The notes beneath the pieces were generated by a model. It was not told the origin of the DNA. It was given only the letters and a program-made list of their open reading frames with translations, and did not search any database. Shown piece after piece: positions 40,151 to 48,349 of a stretch of DNA of 64,000 nt (position 1 is its first letter; each line of letters begins with the position of its first letter). The position numbers and the translations under genes are program-made. This stretch comes from Spirosoma panaciterrae DSM 21099 (GTDB lineage: Bacteria; Bacteroidota; Bacteroidia; Cytophagales; Spirosomataceae): contig NZ_KB893228.1 in assembly GCF_000374025.1 (NCBI RefSeq), forward strand, positions 124,001 to 188,000. The letters are read 5' to 3'.

Positions 40151-42088
40151 TCATTTAGCCATGCCTTTCAGCAAGAAATCCCGGACTAATTCCTGCTGGT
40201 CGGTACTTAGAAAATCGACACCGGCTTTGCGCAACTTAGCCCAGACAACCGGATCTTCGGGACTGGCCCACAGGCGAAGTTTCTTCCCTTCCTGATGCAC
40301 CTTTTCAACCAACTGACGAAGTTTCTGAAACTCCGTTAATGGCATATCACCCTGACCGCGCCAGCTAAACTGATTGGGGTACGAATCACTGATGATGGGC
40401 ATAACGGCTTTTGAGTATCCTTTTCCCAGATCGGATGGCCGACCATCGAGCGTCACCAAATGATCTTTCGCCTTCGCCACTGCCGCCATAGGCCGGTTTC
40501 CCGACAGGACAATGGTAACCGGACCAGTCTGATTCTTACTACCCGACGCGACGAGCGACCGATAGCGCTGAAGCACGTTGGCGAGTGCCTTATAGGTACT
40601 ATCGGCTCCGGTTTTCGCATCGATCATCAGGTAAAATGGCCCTTTGTATCCTGGAAATACCTGCCCGTTATTCTGACGGACTCGCTCGGCTAACGGTTTC
40701 AGATACATAGCCTCAAGTGTGGCCGCAGCGTTTTTGAAAGAAGGGCGATCATGCGCTACATACAACGTATCACCGATCAGATGCACATCCGCTTCGACGC
40801 TGGTAAAGCCGTTTTCCAGAGCATCCCACAGCGGCCGCGATTGTTCGTAGTCGTTATGGGCATGAGCATTGGGCAACGGTGTAATGCCTGCGATGGATTT
40901 TGGAATCTGCTTGCTGGCAATGGGCTGTGTCCAGGCCGTTTCCACATCGCCAGGCATAAAGGGATTGTACTTGGGCTTGCTGGAAATGATTTTGGCCCGG
41001 AGTAATAAAAGGTCATCCGTCAAGGCGTAGGTTGCAACCGAGTCCGTCACCTCTTTGATAAGTTCGGCTTGCTGACCTCCCTTTCGGACGCCGAAAAACT
41101 GAATGCGGTAGGTTACGTCTTTCTCCGGGCTGACGCGTACAACCAGCGAATTACCAACCTGGGGCAGTTGCTTCAGCGTAACTCCCGAACTGGCATAGAA
41201 TCGTCCGGCTTCCATCGCTTCAATAATGGCTTTGGGGGTTAATTCCGGGGCGTCGACCATCACCCAACCCCGGCCTGAGTTGCTGAACGATGGCCCGAAA
41301 AAGTAATAGTTGTGGCTATCGTCGGTTCCCAATCCGTACATCAGTGGGCGGCCTTGCTGCAGAAAATGCAGGTTAATCTTATCCCACATCGACTCAGTGC
41401 CCTCGTGCGTACTGTCGCCATAGTTATTCACCAGATGATGCCCGTTGAATACCTCGAAGAATCGTTCGTATCGAAGCTGCATTAAATCTTCGGCCTTGAT
41501 GGCGTAATAGAAATTCGGGTGGTTGATATGCGGAAACATGGGCTGACCCGTCTGCCGACGCTGGGCTACCACCATATCGATGTTATTCTGCATCACTTCG
41601 GCCACGCTATTGCCGGGCAAGGGACGAATGAGGTTCTTCACATTAGTAATATTCATGTGAATGGGTTTACCCTGATACCCCGTCGACACCTCTTCACTCT
41701 TGATAATCATGAACTTACCCGGCTCCTCAAAATAGGTTCGGTACTCATCCAGCTTTTTTAGCCGTACCCTGAGCGAGTCATTACCCCCTTTTTTATACAC
41801 GACCCAATCTGGCCCGAAGGTTCGGAGATAGCGGTCGAAGGTCCGGCGTCGATCGGGTTGATGCGGCACATTGATCCACTTCTCAACATCCTGAATGACA
41901 TTATGATCGGACAAACCCACAAACTGATAGCCGTTGGCTTTGTACCAGTCCATGATCATCTCCGGGTAGTCATCACCATCGCTCCACAACGAATGTGTGT
42001 GCAAATTACCCTTGTACCAATGCTGCGCCTGGGTTAGCGATGAAAGCAGGACTGCGAAAAGGGTACTCCAATAGACGTTCTTTTTCAT
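40151..42088 (-). CDS. exported fusion: PHP-type metallophosphoesterase plus GDPD-like domain
   Basis: A 645-residue protein with a signal peptide (1-22, ending LTQAQ). The N-terminal domain is a PHP (CehA/McbA-like) metal hydrolase: LHTHSLWSDGDDYPE with His30, His32 and Asp37, then FVGLSDHN. After about residue 400 a second domain shows NAHAHNDYEQSRPLWDALEN, SVEADVHLIGDTLYVAHDRP (about 455-474), the mark of glycerophosphodiester phosphodiesterase or AIM6-type PI-PLC-like folds. Both domains bind divalent metal. The combination suggests phosphate scavenging outside the cell, but that is an inference. The start is set at 42088 because of the signal peptide. Confidence 0.8.
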   Translation of the reverse strand: MKKNVYWSTLFAVLLSSLTQAQHWYKGNLHTHSLWSDGDDYPEMIMDWYKANGYQFVGLSDHNVIQDVEKWINVPHQPDRRRTFDRYLRTFGPDWVVYKKGGNDSLRVRLKKLDEYRTYFEEPGKFMIIKSEEVSTGYQGKPIHMNITNVKNLIRPLPGNSVAEVMQNNIDMVVAQRRQTGQPMFPHINHPNFYYAIKAEDLMQLRYERFFEVFNGHHLVNNYGDSTHEGTESMWDKINLHFLQQGRPLMYGLGTDDSHNYYFFGPSFSNSGRGWVMVDAPELTPKAIIEAMEAGRFYASSGVTLKQLPQVGNSLVVRVSPEKDVTYRIQFFGVRKGGQQAELIKEVTDSVATYALTDDLLLLRAKIISSKPKYNPFMPGDVETAWTQPIASKQIPKSIAGITPLPNAHAHNDYEQSRPLWDALENGFTSVEADVHLIGDTLYVAHDRPSFKNAAATLEAMYLKPLAERVRQNNGQVFPGYKGPFYLMIDAKTGADSTYKALANVLQRYRSLVASGSKNQTGPVTIVLSGNRPMAAVAKAKDHLVTLDGRPSDLGKGYSKAVMPIISDSYPNQFSWRGQGDMPLTEFQKLRQLVEKVHQEGKKLRLWASPEDPVVWAKLRKAGVDFLSTDQQELVRDFLLKGMAK

Positions 42089-42314
42089 ATCGACGGCTTG
42101 AAAAATAGCAGCGACAAAGGTATCCAATAAGCGGCTCGGCTGACAGTGTACCTATGTTATCTACCTGTTAAAGCGGTAAAGTGATCCTACCAATCAGCCT
42201 ACCCAATCCTGCTTTTTCAGTTTTTTGCTCTAACTTTCGGAGCAACAGACCCTGCTCAACTTCTCGAAGGTTTCAGACGTTCGTGAAGCTTAAATACTTG
42301 CTGAATCACTCACT

Positions 42315-43112
42315 GTGAACCCTACTCAACCTGAACTCCGAACAGTCAACGTCATACGCTACGTCACGCCATTGCGTGAGGGCGGTTCGCTACCGGCTAT
42401 TGTCGAAGCCGACGACGATTTTTTGTACGTGCTGAAGTTTCGGGGAGCCGGTCAGGGCACTAAAGCCCTGATTGCCGAATTGGTTGCGGGCGAGATCGCC
42501 AGAGTACTCGGTTTTCGCATCCCCGAAATCGTCTTTATCAATCTGGATGTGGCTTTTGGGCGGAGCGAACCCGACGAGGAAATTCAGGATCTGCTACGCG
42601 CCAGCGAAGGGCTGAATCTGGGGCTACACTACCTGTCGGGAGCCATTACCTTCGACCCGATTCTGAACGAACTCCCCCCCCGTCTGGCGTCGCAGATTGT
42701 CTGGCTCGATGCCTTTGTGATGAACGTAGACCGGACAGCCCGAAATACGAATATGCTCATGTGGCATAAGGAATTGTGGCTGATCGATCATGGGGCTTCC
42801 CTCTATGTACACCATACCGGCCCAGCCTGGCCCGAACAAAGTAAGCGACCATTTGCCCAGATCAAAGATCATGTTCTACTACCTCAGGCCACGGAACTGG
42901 ATGCGGTCGATGCCGAGTTCCGGAAGTTACTCACTCCAGCACGTATTCAGGCAATTGTGTCGCTGGTGCCCGACGATTGGCTGATGAACAATGGCTCAAC
43001 AGATTCCCCTTCCGACCAGCGACAGATTTATGCCCGTTTTTTAACGGACCGACTGGCCTCATCCGAAATTTTTGTCAACGAAGCAAAGAATGCCAGAAAA
43101 GCACTTGTTTGA
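42315..43112 (+). CDS. HipA-like kinase-fold protein
   Basis: A 265-residue protein starting at GTG 42315. It matches the compact HipA-family kinase group: YVLKFRGAGQGTKALIAELVAGEIARVLGF (outline, about 37-66; a Lys and Glu typical for ATP binding), IVWLDAFVMNVDRTARNTNML (about 127-147), with Asp-Arg-Asn of the catalytic loop, and LWLIDHGASLY (about 152-162) as the metal-binding loop. HipA kinases phosphorylate glutamyl-tRNA synthetase in toxin systems, but stand-alone short members have unknown targets. It overlaps the DUF3037 gene by 23 bp; no HipB-like HTH is seen. Confidence 0.75.
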   Translation: MNPTQPELRTVNVIRYVTPLREGGSLPAIVEADDDFLYVLKFRGAGQGTKALIAELVAGEIARVLGFRIPEIVFINLDVAFGRSEPDEEIQDLLRASEGLNLGLHYLSGAITFDPILNELPPRLASQIVWLDAFVMNVDRTARNTNMLMWHKELWLIDHGASLYVHHTGPAWPEQSKRPFAQIKDHVLLPQATELDAVDAEFRKLLTPARIQAIVSLVPDDWLMNNGSTDSPSDQRQIYARFLTDRLASSEIFVNEAKNARKALV

Positions 43113-43473
43113 GTACGCCATTATCCGGGTAGTCCCCTGTGTCGAACGGCAGGAATTTCTGAACGTCGGCGTTATTGTCTATTGCCGGGCGCAGGGCTTT
43201 TTGCAAACGCGGTTTGCGCTTAATGAAGCGCGTCTTCGGGCATTTTCGGCCACCCTCGATCTGGATGAGCTAACCGGGCGACTACAGGCTTTTGAACGAA
43301 TCTGTGCGGGAAAAGCTGAAGGTGGCCCGATTGGAAAGCTTTCCATTGCCGAACGATTTCGCTGGCTAACCTCAACGCGAAGTACCGTTGTGCAAACATC
43401 GCCCGTACACCCCGGCCTTTGTACTAACGCAGCCGAAACACTGGATAAACTGTTCGAACAACTAGTGCTATAA
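43090..43473 (+). CDS. DUF3037 protein
   Basis: A 127-residue protein of the DUF3037 family: FEYAIIRVVPCVERQEFLNVG near the N-terminus (outline) and IVYCRAQGFLQTRFALNEARL, later CAGKAEGGPIGKLSIAERFRWL. DUF3037 genes are regularly paired with short HipA-like kinase genes in bacteria. Here they overlap by 23 bp (42315-43112), so they are one unit and probably one complex. Function unknown. No signal peptide or membrane segment. Confidence 0.8.
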   Translation: MPEKHLFEYAIIRVVPCVERQEFLNVGVIVYCRAQGFLQTRFALNEARLRAFSATLDLDELTGRLQAFERICAGKAEGGPIGKLSIAERFRWLTSTRSTVVQTSPVHPGLCTNAAETLDKLFEQLVL

Positions 43474-43634
43474 TATTCTTTTTGACAGGATTTTGCAGGC
43501 ATATTCATCCCTTCAATCTTGTCGAAAATTTAGATTATTCGTTGTTGGCTGTTATAAAAGTTGATGGTGCTTCCGCTCCTTCAGGACGCTATATAGCTTA
43601 ATTTTTTCTGCGATTAGTTAGAATCTCCAAAAGG

Positions 43635-44015
43635 ATGGAAATCTACCTCCCAATCTTATCAGTGGTGATGATACTAGCTGGAGGCTTTTCTTGGCAAAGG
43701 AATAGATATCTGCTTCAAACCGGCAAGAAAGCAGATGGTATTGTCTTCAAAAATAACATAGATGGAGTGGTCTATTATCCAGTGGTTAGATTCCTAACTG
43801 ACAACCAAACATGGATTACCCAAGAATTAAATACGGGCTATACTATTGCCAAGAGGGAAGGAACGAAAATAAAACTCATTTATAACCCTGATGACCCAAA
43901 TCAGGTCGAAATCTATTCTACTTTTAACTTGCAAGTTTTACCAATGCTTTTTATAGTTGTTGGAGTACTCTTGTTATCATATAGCATGCTTCAGTTGCTT
44001 GACATTGTCGAATAA
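43635..44015 (+). CDS. DUF3592 membrane protein
   Basis: A 126-residue protein with two membrane segments (about 4-20 and 101-121) flanking a soluble domain. The pattern GKKADGIVFKNN...YYPVVRFLTDNQ...GTKIKLIYNPDDPNQVEI is that of DUF3592 proteins. Function unknown. Its DNA is clearly more AT-rich than that of its neighbours and uses AGG, AGA and TTA codons that are scarce around it, so it may be a recent arrival. The gap before it (43474-43634) shows nothing else. Confidence 0.75.
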   Translation: MEIYLPILSVVMILAGGFSWQRNRYLLQTGKKADGIVFKNNIDGVVYYPVVRFLTDNQTWITQELNTGYTIAKREGTKIKLIYNPDDPNQVEIYSTFNLQVLPMLFIVVGVLLLSYSMLQLLDIVE

Positions 44016-44065
44016 TGGAAGTAAGTGCTCAAGTACAAATAGTTTAGAGTATTCTACAGGGGTGC

Positions 44066-44151
44066 TTTTGTCATGCTGACGAAGGAAGCATCTTCGGGGG
44101 GCAGCCTTTTACCCAGCCTTCGAAGATGCTTCCTTCGTCAGCATGACAAAA
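44066..44151. repeat. 31-bp inverted repeat, TGTCATGCTGACGAAG type
   Basis: Positions 44066-44096 and 44121-44151 are perfectly complementary, and the stem can be extended by two G-T pairs. The arm contains the small palindrome ATGCT...AGCAT, where the 19452 and 29095 repeats have ATCCC...GGGAT, so the bases changed but the pairing was kept. It lies between the DUF3592 gene and the serine hydrolase and may end the first transcript. Confidence 0.8.
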
Positions 44152-44226
44152 AATAACCTAATGTATTTTCAACGACCTACTTACGCTAAAATAGGTCGTG
44201 TTAGCAATTTTAAAAAATTGCCAGTC

Positions 44227-44234
44227 CACTTTTG
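44227..44234 (+). promoter_or_regulatory. -7-like element CACTTTTG before the 44252 gene
   Basis: CACTTTTG is one base from TAnnTTTG and lies 18 bp before the ATG at 44252. It supports that start over the ATG at 44198. Confidence 0.4.
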
Positions 44235-44251
44235 CAACAGCCATCATCTCT

Positions 44252-45550
44252 ATGAATCAACGAACCATTTACTTCATCACGTTCCTTTTTCTCCGCCCAT
44301 TCCTCCCCTCTTCTGCGCAGCCCCGAACAGACGTTTTCTTAAGCAGGTTGTTGGCGACAAACCAGAGCGCCGTATTTCAGGAAGTGATGCGCCACCCCGA
44401 CATATATCGGCTGCAAATTATATATACGCAGATCGACAGGGACAAAGCGAACAAGCCCTCCTTCAAACACTACTACTTCCGCGTCGACAGCACCGAATAC
44501 TTCAATCCCGCTTCAACCGTAAAGCTGCCGCTCGCCCTGCTCTCACTCGAAAAGCTGAACCGACTGGCCAAACCCGGTGTGACCAAATACACCGCTATGC
44601 AGTTTGACAGTGCCTACAGCAAACAGACAAGGGAGTGGAAAGATAATACCTCCGAAAGTGGTTACCCATCCATCGCTCACTGTATCAAAAAGGCGTTTCT
44701 AGTGAGCGAAAACGATCCGTACAGCCGTATGTATGAATTTGTTGGCCAAAGCGAGATCAACCGCTCATTGCACGCGAAAGGGTATCTGGATACACGCATT
44801 ACACACCGATTTGTCCGTATGACTGCCGACGAAAACCGGCATACGAACCCCATCCGGTTTATTCGGCCAGATGGTAGCCTGATTTATGCCCAACCAGCAG
44901 CAGTCAACACCGATCCGTTCGATTTCCGACGAGAAGCCCGACTTGGCAAAGGCTATTATGTGCGCGATAGTCTGGTGCATGAGCCGTTCAATTTCACCGA
45001 GCGGAATAAATTTCCGCTGGAAGCCTTTCAGCAGGTTTTGCAGTCGGTTTTGTTCCCCGAATCCGTTGCGGCCAAACAGCGTTTTAACCTGACCCATGAC
45101 GACTATCAGCTCGTTTATCAGTACCTATCGCAGTATCCGGGCGAGACCAATTATCCGAAATACGACGCCAAACAGTACTACGACAGCTACGTAAAATTCT
45201 TCTTTATGGACAGCCTCCACCATCAGATGCCCACCGATGTTCGGGTATTCAACAAAGTGGGCTGGGCGTATGGCTTCCTGACCGATGCGTCGTATGTGGT
45301 GGACTTCAAAAACAAGGTCGAGTACATGCTAACCGCCACGATCTATGTCAACAGCGATGGGATTCTGAATGACGACAAGTATGAGTACGACACCGTTGGT
45401 CACCCCTTTCTGTACCAGCTGGGTCAGACCATCTATCAGTATGAACTCAACCGTAAACGACTTTATAAACCCGATCTGAGTACGTTTAGAATTACCTACG
45501 AAAAACGAACCAGCGACAATCGTCCAACGGTAAAAGATGTTGATAATTAA
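44252..45550 (+). CDS. exported class A beta-lactamase-fold serine hydrolase
   Basis: A 432-residue protein with a signal peptide (about 1-22). Active-site motifs are of the class A type: Ser88-Thr-Val-Lys91 in NPASTVKLPLAL, SEND near 155 in place of SDN, and KVGWAYGF near 337 in place of KTG. The family includes beta-lactamases and other penicillin-binding-like hydrolases, but the long middle segment (about 180-330) is not typical, and the true substrate is unknown. The next gene, another serine hydrolase, starts 36 bp downstream on the same strand. Confidence 0.75.
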   Translation: MNQRTIYFITFLFLRPFLPSSAQPRTDVFLSRLLATNQSAVFQEVMRHPDIYRLQIIYTQIDRDKANKPSFKHYYFRVDSTEYFNPASTVKLPLALLSLEKLNRLAKPGVTKYTAMQFDSAYSKQTREWKDNTSESGYPSIAHCIKKAFLVSENDPYSRMYEFVGQSEINRSLHAKGYLDTRITHRFVRMTADENRHTNPIRFIRPDGSLIYAQPAAVNTDPFDFRREARLGKGYYVRDSLVHEPFNFTERNKFPLEAFQQVLQSVLFPESVAAKQRFNLTHDDYQLVYQYLSQYPGETNYPKYDAKQYYDSYVKFFFMDSLHHQMPTDVRVFNKVGWAYGFLTDASYVVDFKNKVEYMLTATIYVNSDGILNDDKYEYDTVGHPFLYQLGQTIYQYELNRKRLYKPDLSTFRITYEKRTSDNRPTVKDVDN

Positions 45551-45585
45551 CCTTTAACGTACCGCTTACCTTAACCTTTAACTTT

Positions 45586-46905
45586 ATGCATCTGCAATCT
45601 ACCCTCCGTACCCTGGTACTGATAGCCCTAACGGCGCTGTCCGTACAGGCTCAAACTGCCACAAAACAAAATCCTCCGCAATTGACGACGGCCACTCCCG
45701 AAGCAGTGGGTTTCTCATCGGAACGGCTTAACCGACTCGACGGACTTATTCAATCGTATATCGACAAAGGGGCTTTCCCGGGTGCGTCGGCTATTGTGGT
45801 TCGGGATGGCAAAATCGTGTATTATAAAGCGTTCGGAAAATCGGACCTCGACACCGACAAACCACTAGCTAAAGACGCTATCTACCGGATTGCCTCGATG
45901 ACCAAAGCCATTACCTCGCTGGCCGTTATGATGCTGCACGAAGAGGGCAAAATCATGCTCGACGACCCCATCAGCAAATACATTCCTGAATTTGCCAAAC
46001 CCGTTGTGCTCGATACGTTCAACGAAAAAGACAGCACGTACACCACCGTACCGGCCAAGCGGGAAATCACCGTCCGGCACTTGCTATCGCACATGTCGGG
46101 AATCAACTACAATGTAATTGCCAGCGATCCCCGGATGCGGGCCATTTACACCAAAGCGGGCGCCATACCGGACGCCTTCGTAACCCAAAACTATACGCTT
46201 GGGCAAATGGTGAAGCAACTGGCGAAACAACCCCTGAATCATCAACCCGGCGAAAAATGGACCTATGGCCTTAGTATTGATGTGTTGGGCTATCTGGTCG
46301 AAGTGGTTTCGGGGCAAAGCCTGTCGCAGTTTTTCGAGAAGCGAATTTTTGAACCCCTCGGTATGAAAGACACCTTTTTCTACCTCCCCGATTCGAAAAA
46401 AGGCCGACTGGTGAAACTCTATTCGGAAGACAAAGATAAGAAACTGGTTAAAACCTCCAGTCTCAAAACGCTACCCGTCGATCCCGATTACCCGATCATG
46501 GGCGCCAAAACCTACTACTCGGGTGGTGGCGGCTTATCCAGTACGGCCTATGATTATGCCATTTTTCTGCAAATGCTACTGAACAACGGGGTGTATAATG
46601 GCAAACGATTCCTGAGCCGCAAAAGCATTGACCTGTTCACGCAGAGCAATCAGACCGGCACGCTGTTTCCAGACCCCGGCAACTACTTCAGCCTGGGCTT
46701 CCAGGTTGTTGGCGAGAAAGGCCATAACAACGACCTGAACAGCATCGGTACCTATTCCTGGGGTGGTGCTTTCAGCACGCATTACATCGCCGATCCGAAA
46801 GAACGAATCGCTATCGTTCTGATGAAGCAAATGTGGGGAACCTCCTACGGTGGTGAACTCGACAGAAAATTTGATGTGCTGGTGTACCAGGCGCTGGATG
46901 ATTAG
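45586..46905 (+). CDS. exported serine hydrolase of the beta-lactamase/DD-peptidase type 2
   Basis: A 439-residue protein with a signal peptide (1-23, ending VQAQ). Motifs: Ser104-Met-Thr-Lys107 in RIASMTKAIT, Tyr227 in WTYGLSIDVLGYL and a final GGAFSTHYIADPKE region. This is the class C/esterase-type fold (COG1680) usually annotated as serine hydrolase or class C beta-lactamase-related; esterases such as EstB belong here too. It follows the class A-like gene by 36 bp, so the two may be co-transcribed. It does not look closely related to the gene at 38866. Confidence 0.85.
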   Translation: MHLQSTLRTLVLIALTALSVQAQTATKQNPPQLTTATPEAVGFSSERLNRLDGLIQSYIDKGAFPGASAIVVRDGKIVYYKAFGKSDLDTDKPLAKDAIYRIASMTKAITSLAVMMLHEEGKIMLDDPISKYIPEFAKPVVLDTFNEKDSTYTTVPAKREITVRHLLSHMSGINYNVIASDPRMRAIYTKAGAIPDAFVTQNYTLGQMVKQLAKQPLNHQPGEKWTYGLSIDVLGYLVEVVSGQSLSQFFEKRIFEPLGMKDTFFYLPDSKKGRLVKLYSEDKDKKLVKTSSLKTLPVDPDYPIMGAKTYYSGGGGLSSTAYDYAIFLQMLLNNGVYNGKRFLSRKSIDLFTQSNQTGTLFPDPGNYFSLGFQVVGEKGHNNDLNSIGTYSWGGAFSTHYIADPKERIAIVLMKQMWGTSYGGELDRKFDVLVYQALDD

Positions 46906-47010
46906 TTGGTCTATCTGAAAACACTTCACCGTAAGAATTGCTTTCTATAATCAGACGGAAGCCGTATACGTTATTTATTCGGCTTTGATGGGTTCGACAG
47001 CATTCAGTAC

Positions 47011-48246
47011 ATGAAAAAGATAGCCTTTGTTGTTCAGCGGTATGGATTGGAAGTTAATGGTGGAGCTGAATACTATTGCCGGGTACTGGCCGAGCGACTT
47101 GCGGGTACGTATGAGGTTGATGTATTGACGAGTTGTGCGCTGGAATACATCACCTGGGCCAACTGGTATCCGGCCGAAACGACTACCATCAACGGGGTCC
47201 GGGTTCACCGATTTGCTACTGAATACGAACGTCAGGTAAAAGCCTGTGCCCGCGCCGAACATAAAATCAAGAAATGGTCGCGACCCGAGGAATGGGAAGG
47301 TTTTGGCCGGTTTCGGATGTGGGGTCGGGCGTTGGTGGGTAAAACCGTTAAACGGTATAGCTGGTTGTGGGCCAAAGCGCAGGGCCCTTACGCACCCGAT
47401 CTGATCACTTACCTACAGCGAAACCACCAGCAATACGATGCGCTGATCTTCATCACGTACCTGTATTACCCAACCATCGTCGGTTTGAACGTTGCCCCGC
47501 ACAAATCGATCTTCATCCCGACCGCCCACGATGAAATTCCGATCTATCTGCCCATTTTCAAGCCACTATTTCATAAACCCCGGGCCATTTTGTTTCTCAC
47601 CGAGGGCGAGAAACGCTTTGTTCATCAGTTATTTAAGAATGAAACGATCTACAACGATGTGATTGGTGTCGGCATCGAAACCATAGAAACCTCATCGGCC
47701 GAAACAGCCGCTACAATCCTGAAAACCGATGCCCCTTACCTGATCTACATCGGGCGAATTGCCGAAGCGAAGGGTTGCGATATGCTGTTCGACTATTTCA
47801 TCCAGTACAAACAGCAACATCCATCCTCTCTAAAATTAGTGCTTGTGGGTCAGGCATTCATGACGATTCCTGAGCATCCTGACATCATCACGGCTGGCTT
47901 TGTCGATGAAGATGTAAAAGTTACGCTGCTGAAAGGTGCCGAAGCGCTCGTAATTCCGTCGCAGTATGAAAGCCTGTCGATGGTGACGCTCGAAAGCTTC
48001 GCCTATGGTATTCCTGTGATTGCCAACGAAAAATGTGAGGTGCTGAAAGATCACATAGAATTGAGTCAGGGAGGGTTTTTATTTGCTGAATACGACCGAT
48101 TTGAGAGAGCCGTTCAGCAGCTTTCTACCAGCAATTCGGGTGCCATGGGTGAAAAAGCACAAGCCTACATCGAACAGAATTACACCTGGGATAAGGTACT
48201 TGCCCGCTTTGGTGAAGCGGTCGATTATGTAGCTGGAATAAGTTGA
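47011..48246 (+). CDS. GT4-family glycosyltransferase 1
   Basis: A 411-residue glycosyltransferase of the GT-B fold. The N-terminus shows FVVQRYGLEVNGGAEYYCRV (outline), the C-terminal domain has LIYIGRIAEAKGCDMLFDYF (about 249-268) and PSQYESLSMVTLESFAYGIPVIA (outline, about 312-334), the E-x7-E region that binds the sugar nucleotide. It probably adds a hexose to a cell-surface polysaccharide or glycolipid. No obvious promoter. The 48258 hairpin separates it from the convergent ABC exporter. Confidence 0.88.
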   Translation: MKKIAFVVQRYGLEVNGGAEYYCRVLAERLAGTYEVDVLTSCALEYITWANWYPAETTTINGVRVHRFATEYERQVKACARAEHKIKKWSRPEEWEGFGRFRMWGRALVGKTVKRYSWLWAKAQGPYAPDLITYLQRNHQQYDALIFITYLYYPTIVGLNVAPHKSIFIPTAHDEIPIYLPIFKPLFHKPRAILFLTEGEKRFVHQLFKNETIYNDVIGVGIETIETSSAETAATILKTDAPYLIYIGRIAEAKGCDMLFDYFIQYKQQHPSSLKLVLVGQAFMTIPEHPDIITAGFVDEDVKVTLLKGAEALVIPSQYESLSMVTLESFAYGIPVIANEKCEVLKDHIELSQGGFLFAEYDRFERAVQQLSTSNSGAMGEKAQAYIEQNYTWDKVLARFGEAVDYVAGIS

Positions 48247-48257
48247 TGAGGACTACC

Positions 48258-48347
48258 ATTTTTTGTCCTAGCGACGAAGGAGCAATCTTCGGATACGGCG
48301 TTTCTATGGTTCCCGAAGATTGCTCCTTCGTCGCTAGGACAAAAAAT
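48258..48347. terminator. 35-bp inverted repeat, TGTCCTAGCGACGAAGG type
   Basis: Positions 48258-48292 and 48313-48347 are perfectly complementary with a 20-nt loop. It lies between the convergent glycosyltransferase and ABC exporter genes and ends in T-runs both ways, so it can be a two-way terminator. The arm ends in ATCTTCGG like the other members of the family. Confidence 0.85.
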
Positions 48348-48349
48348 AA

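Noticed and set aside
44143..44607. A 154-codon frame on the plus strand
   Set aside because: It overlaps the hairpin and the serine hydrolase start in another frame and has no recognisable protein character.
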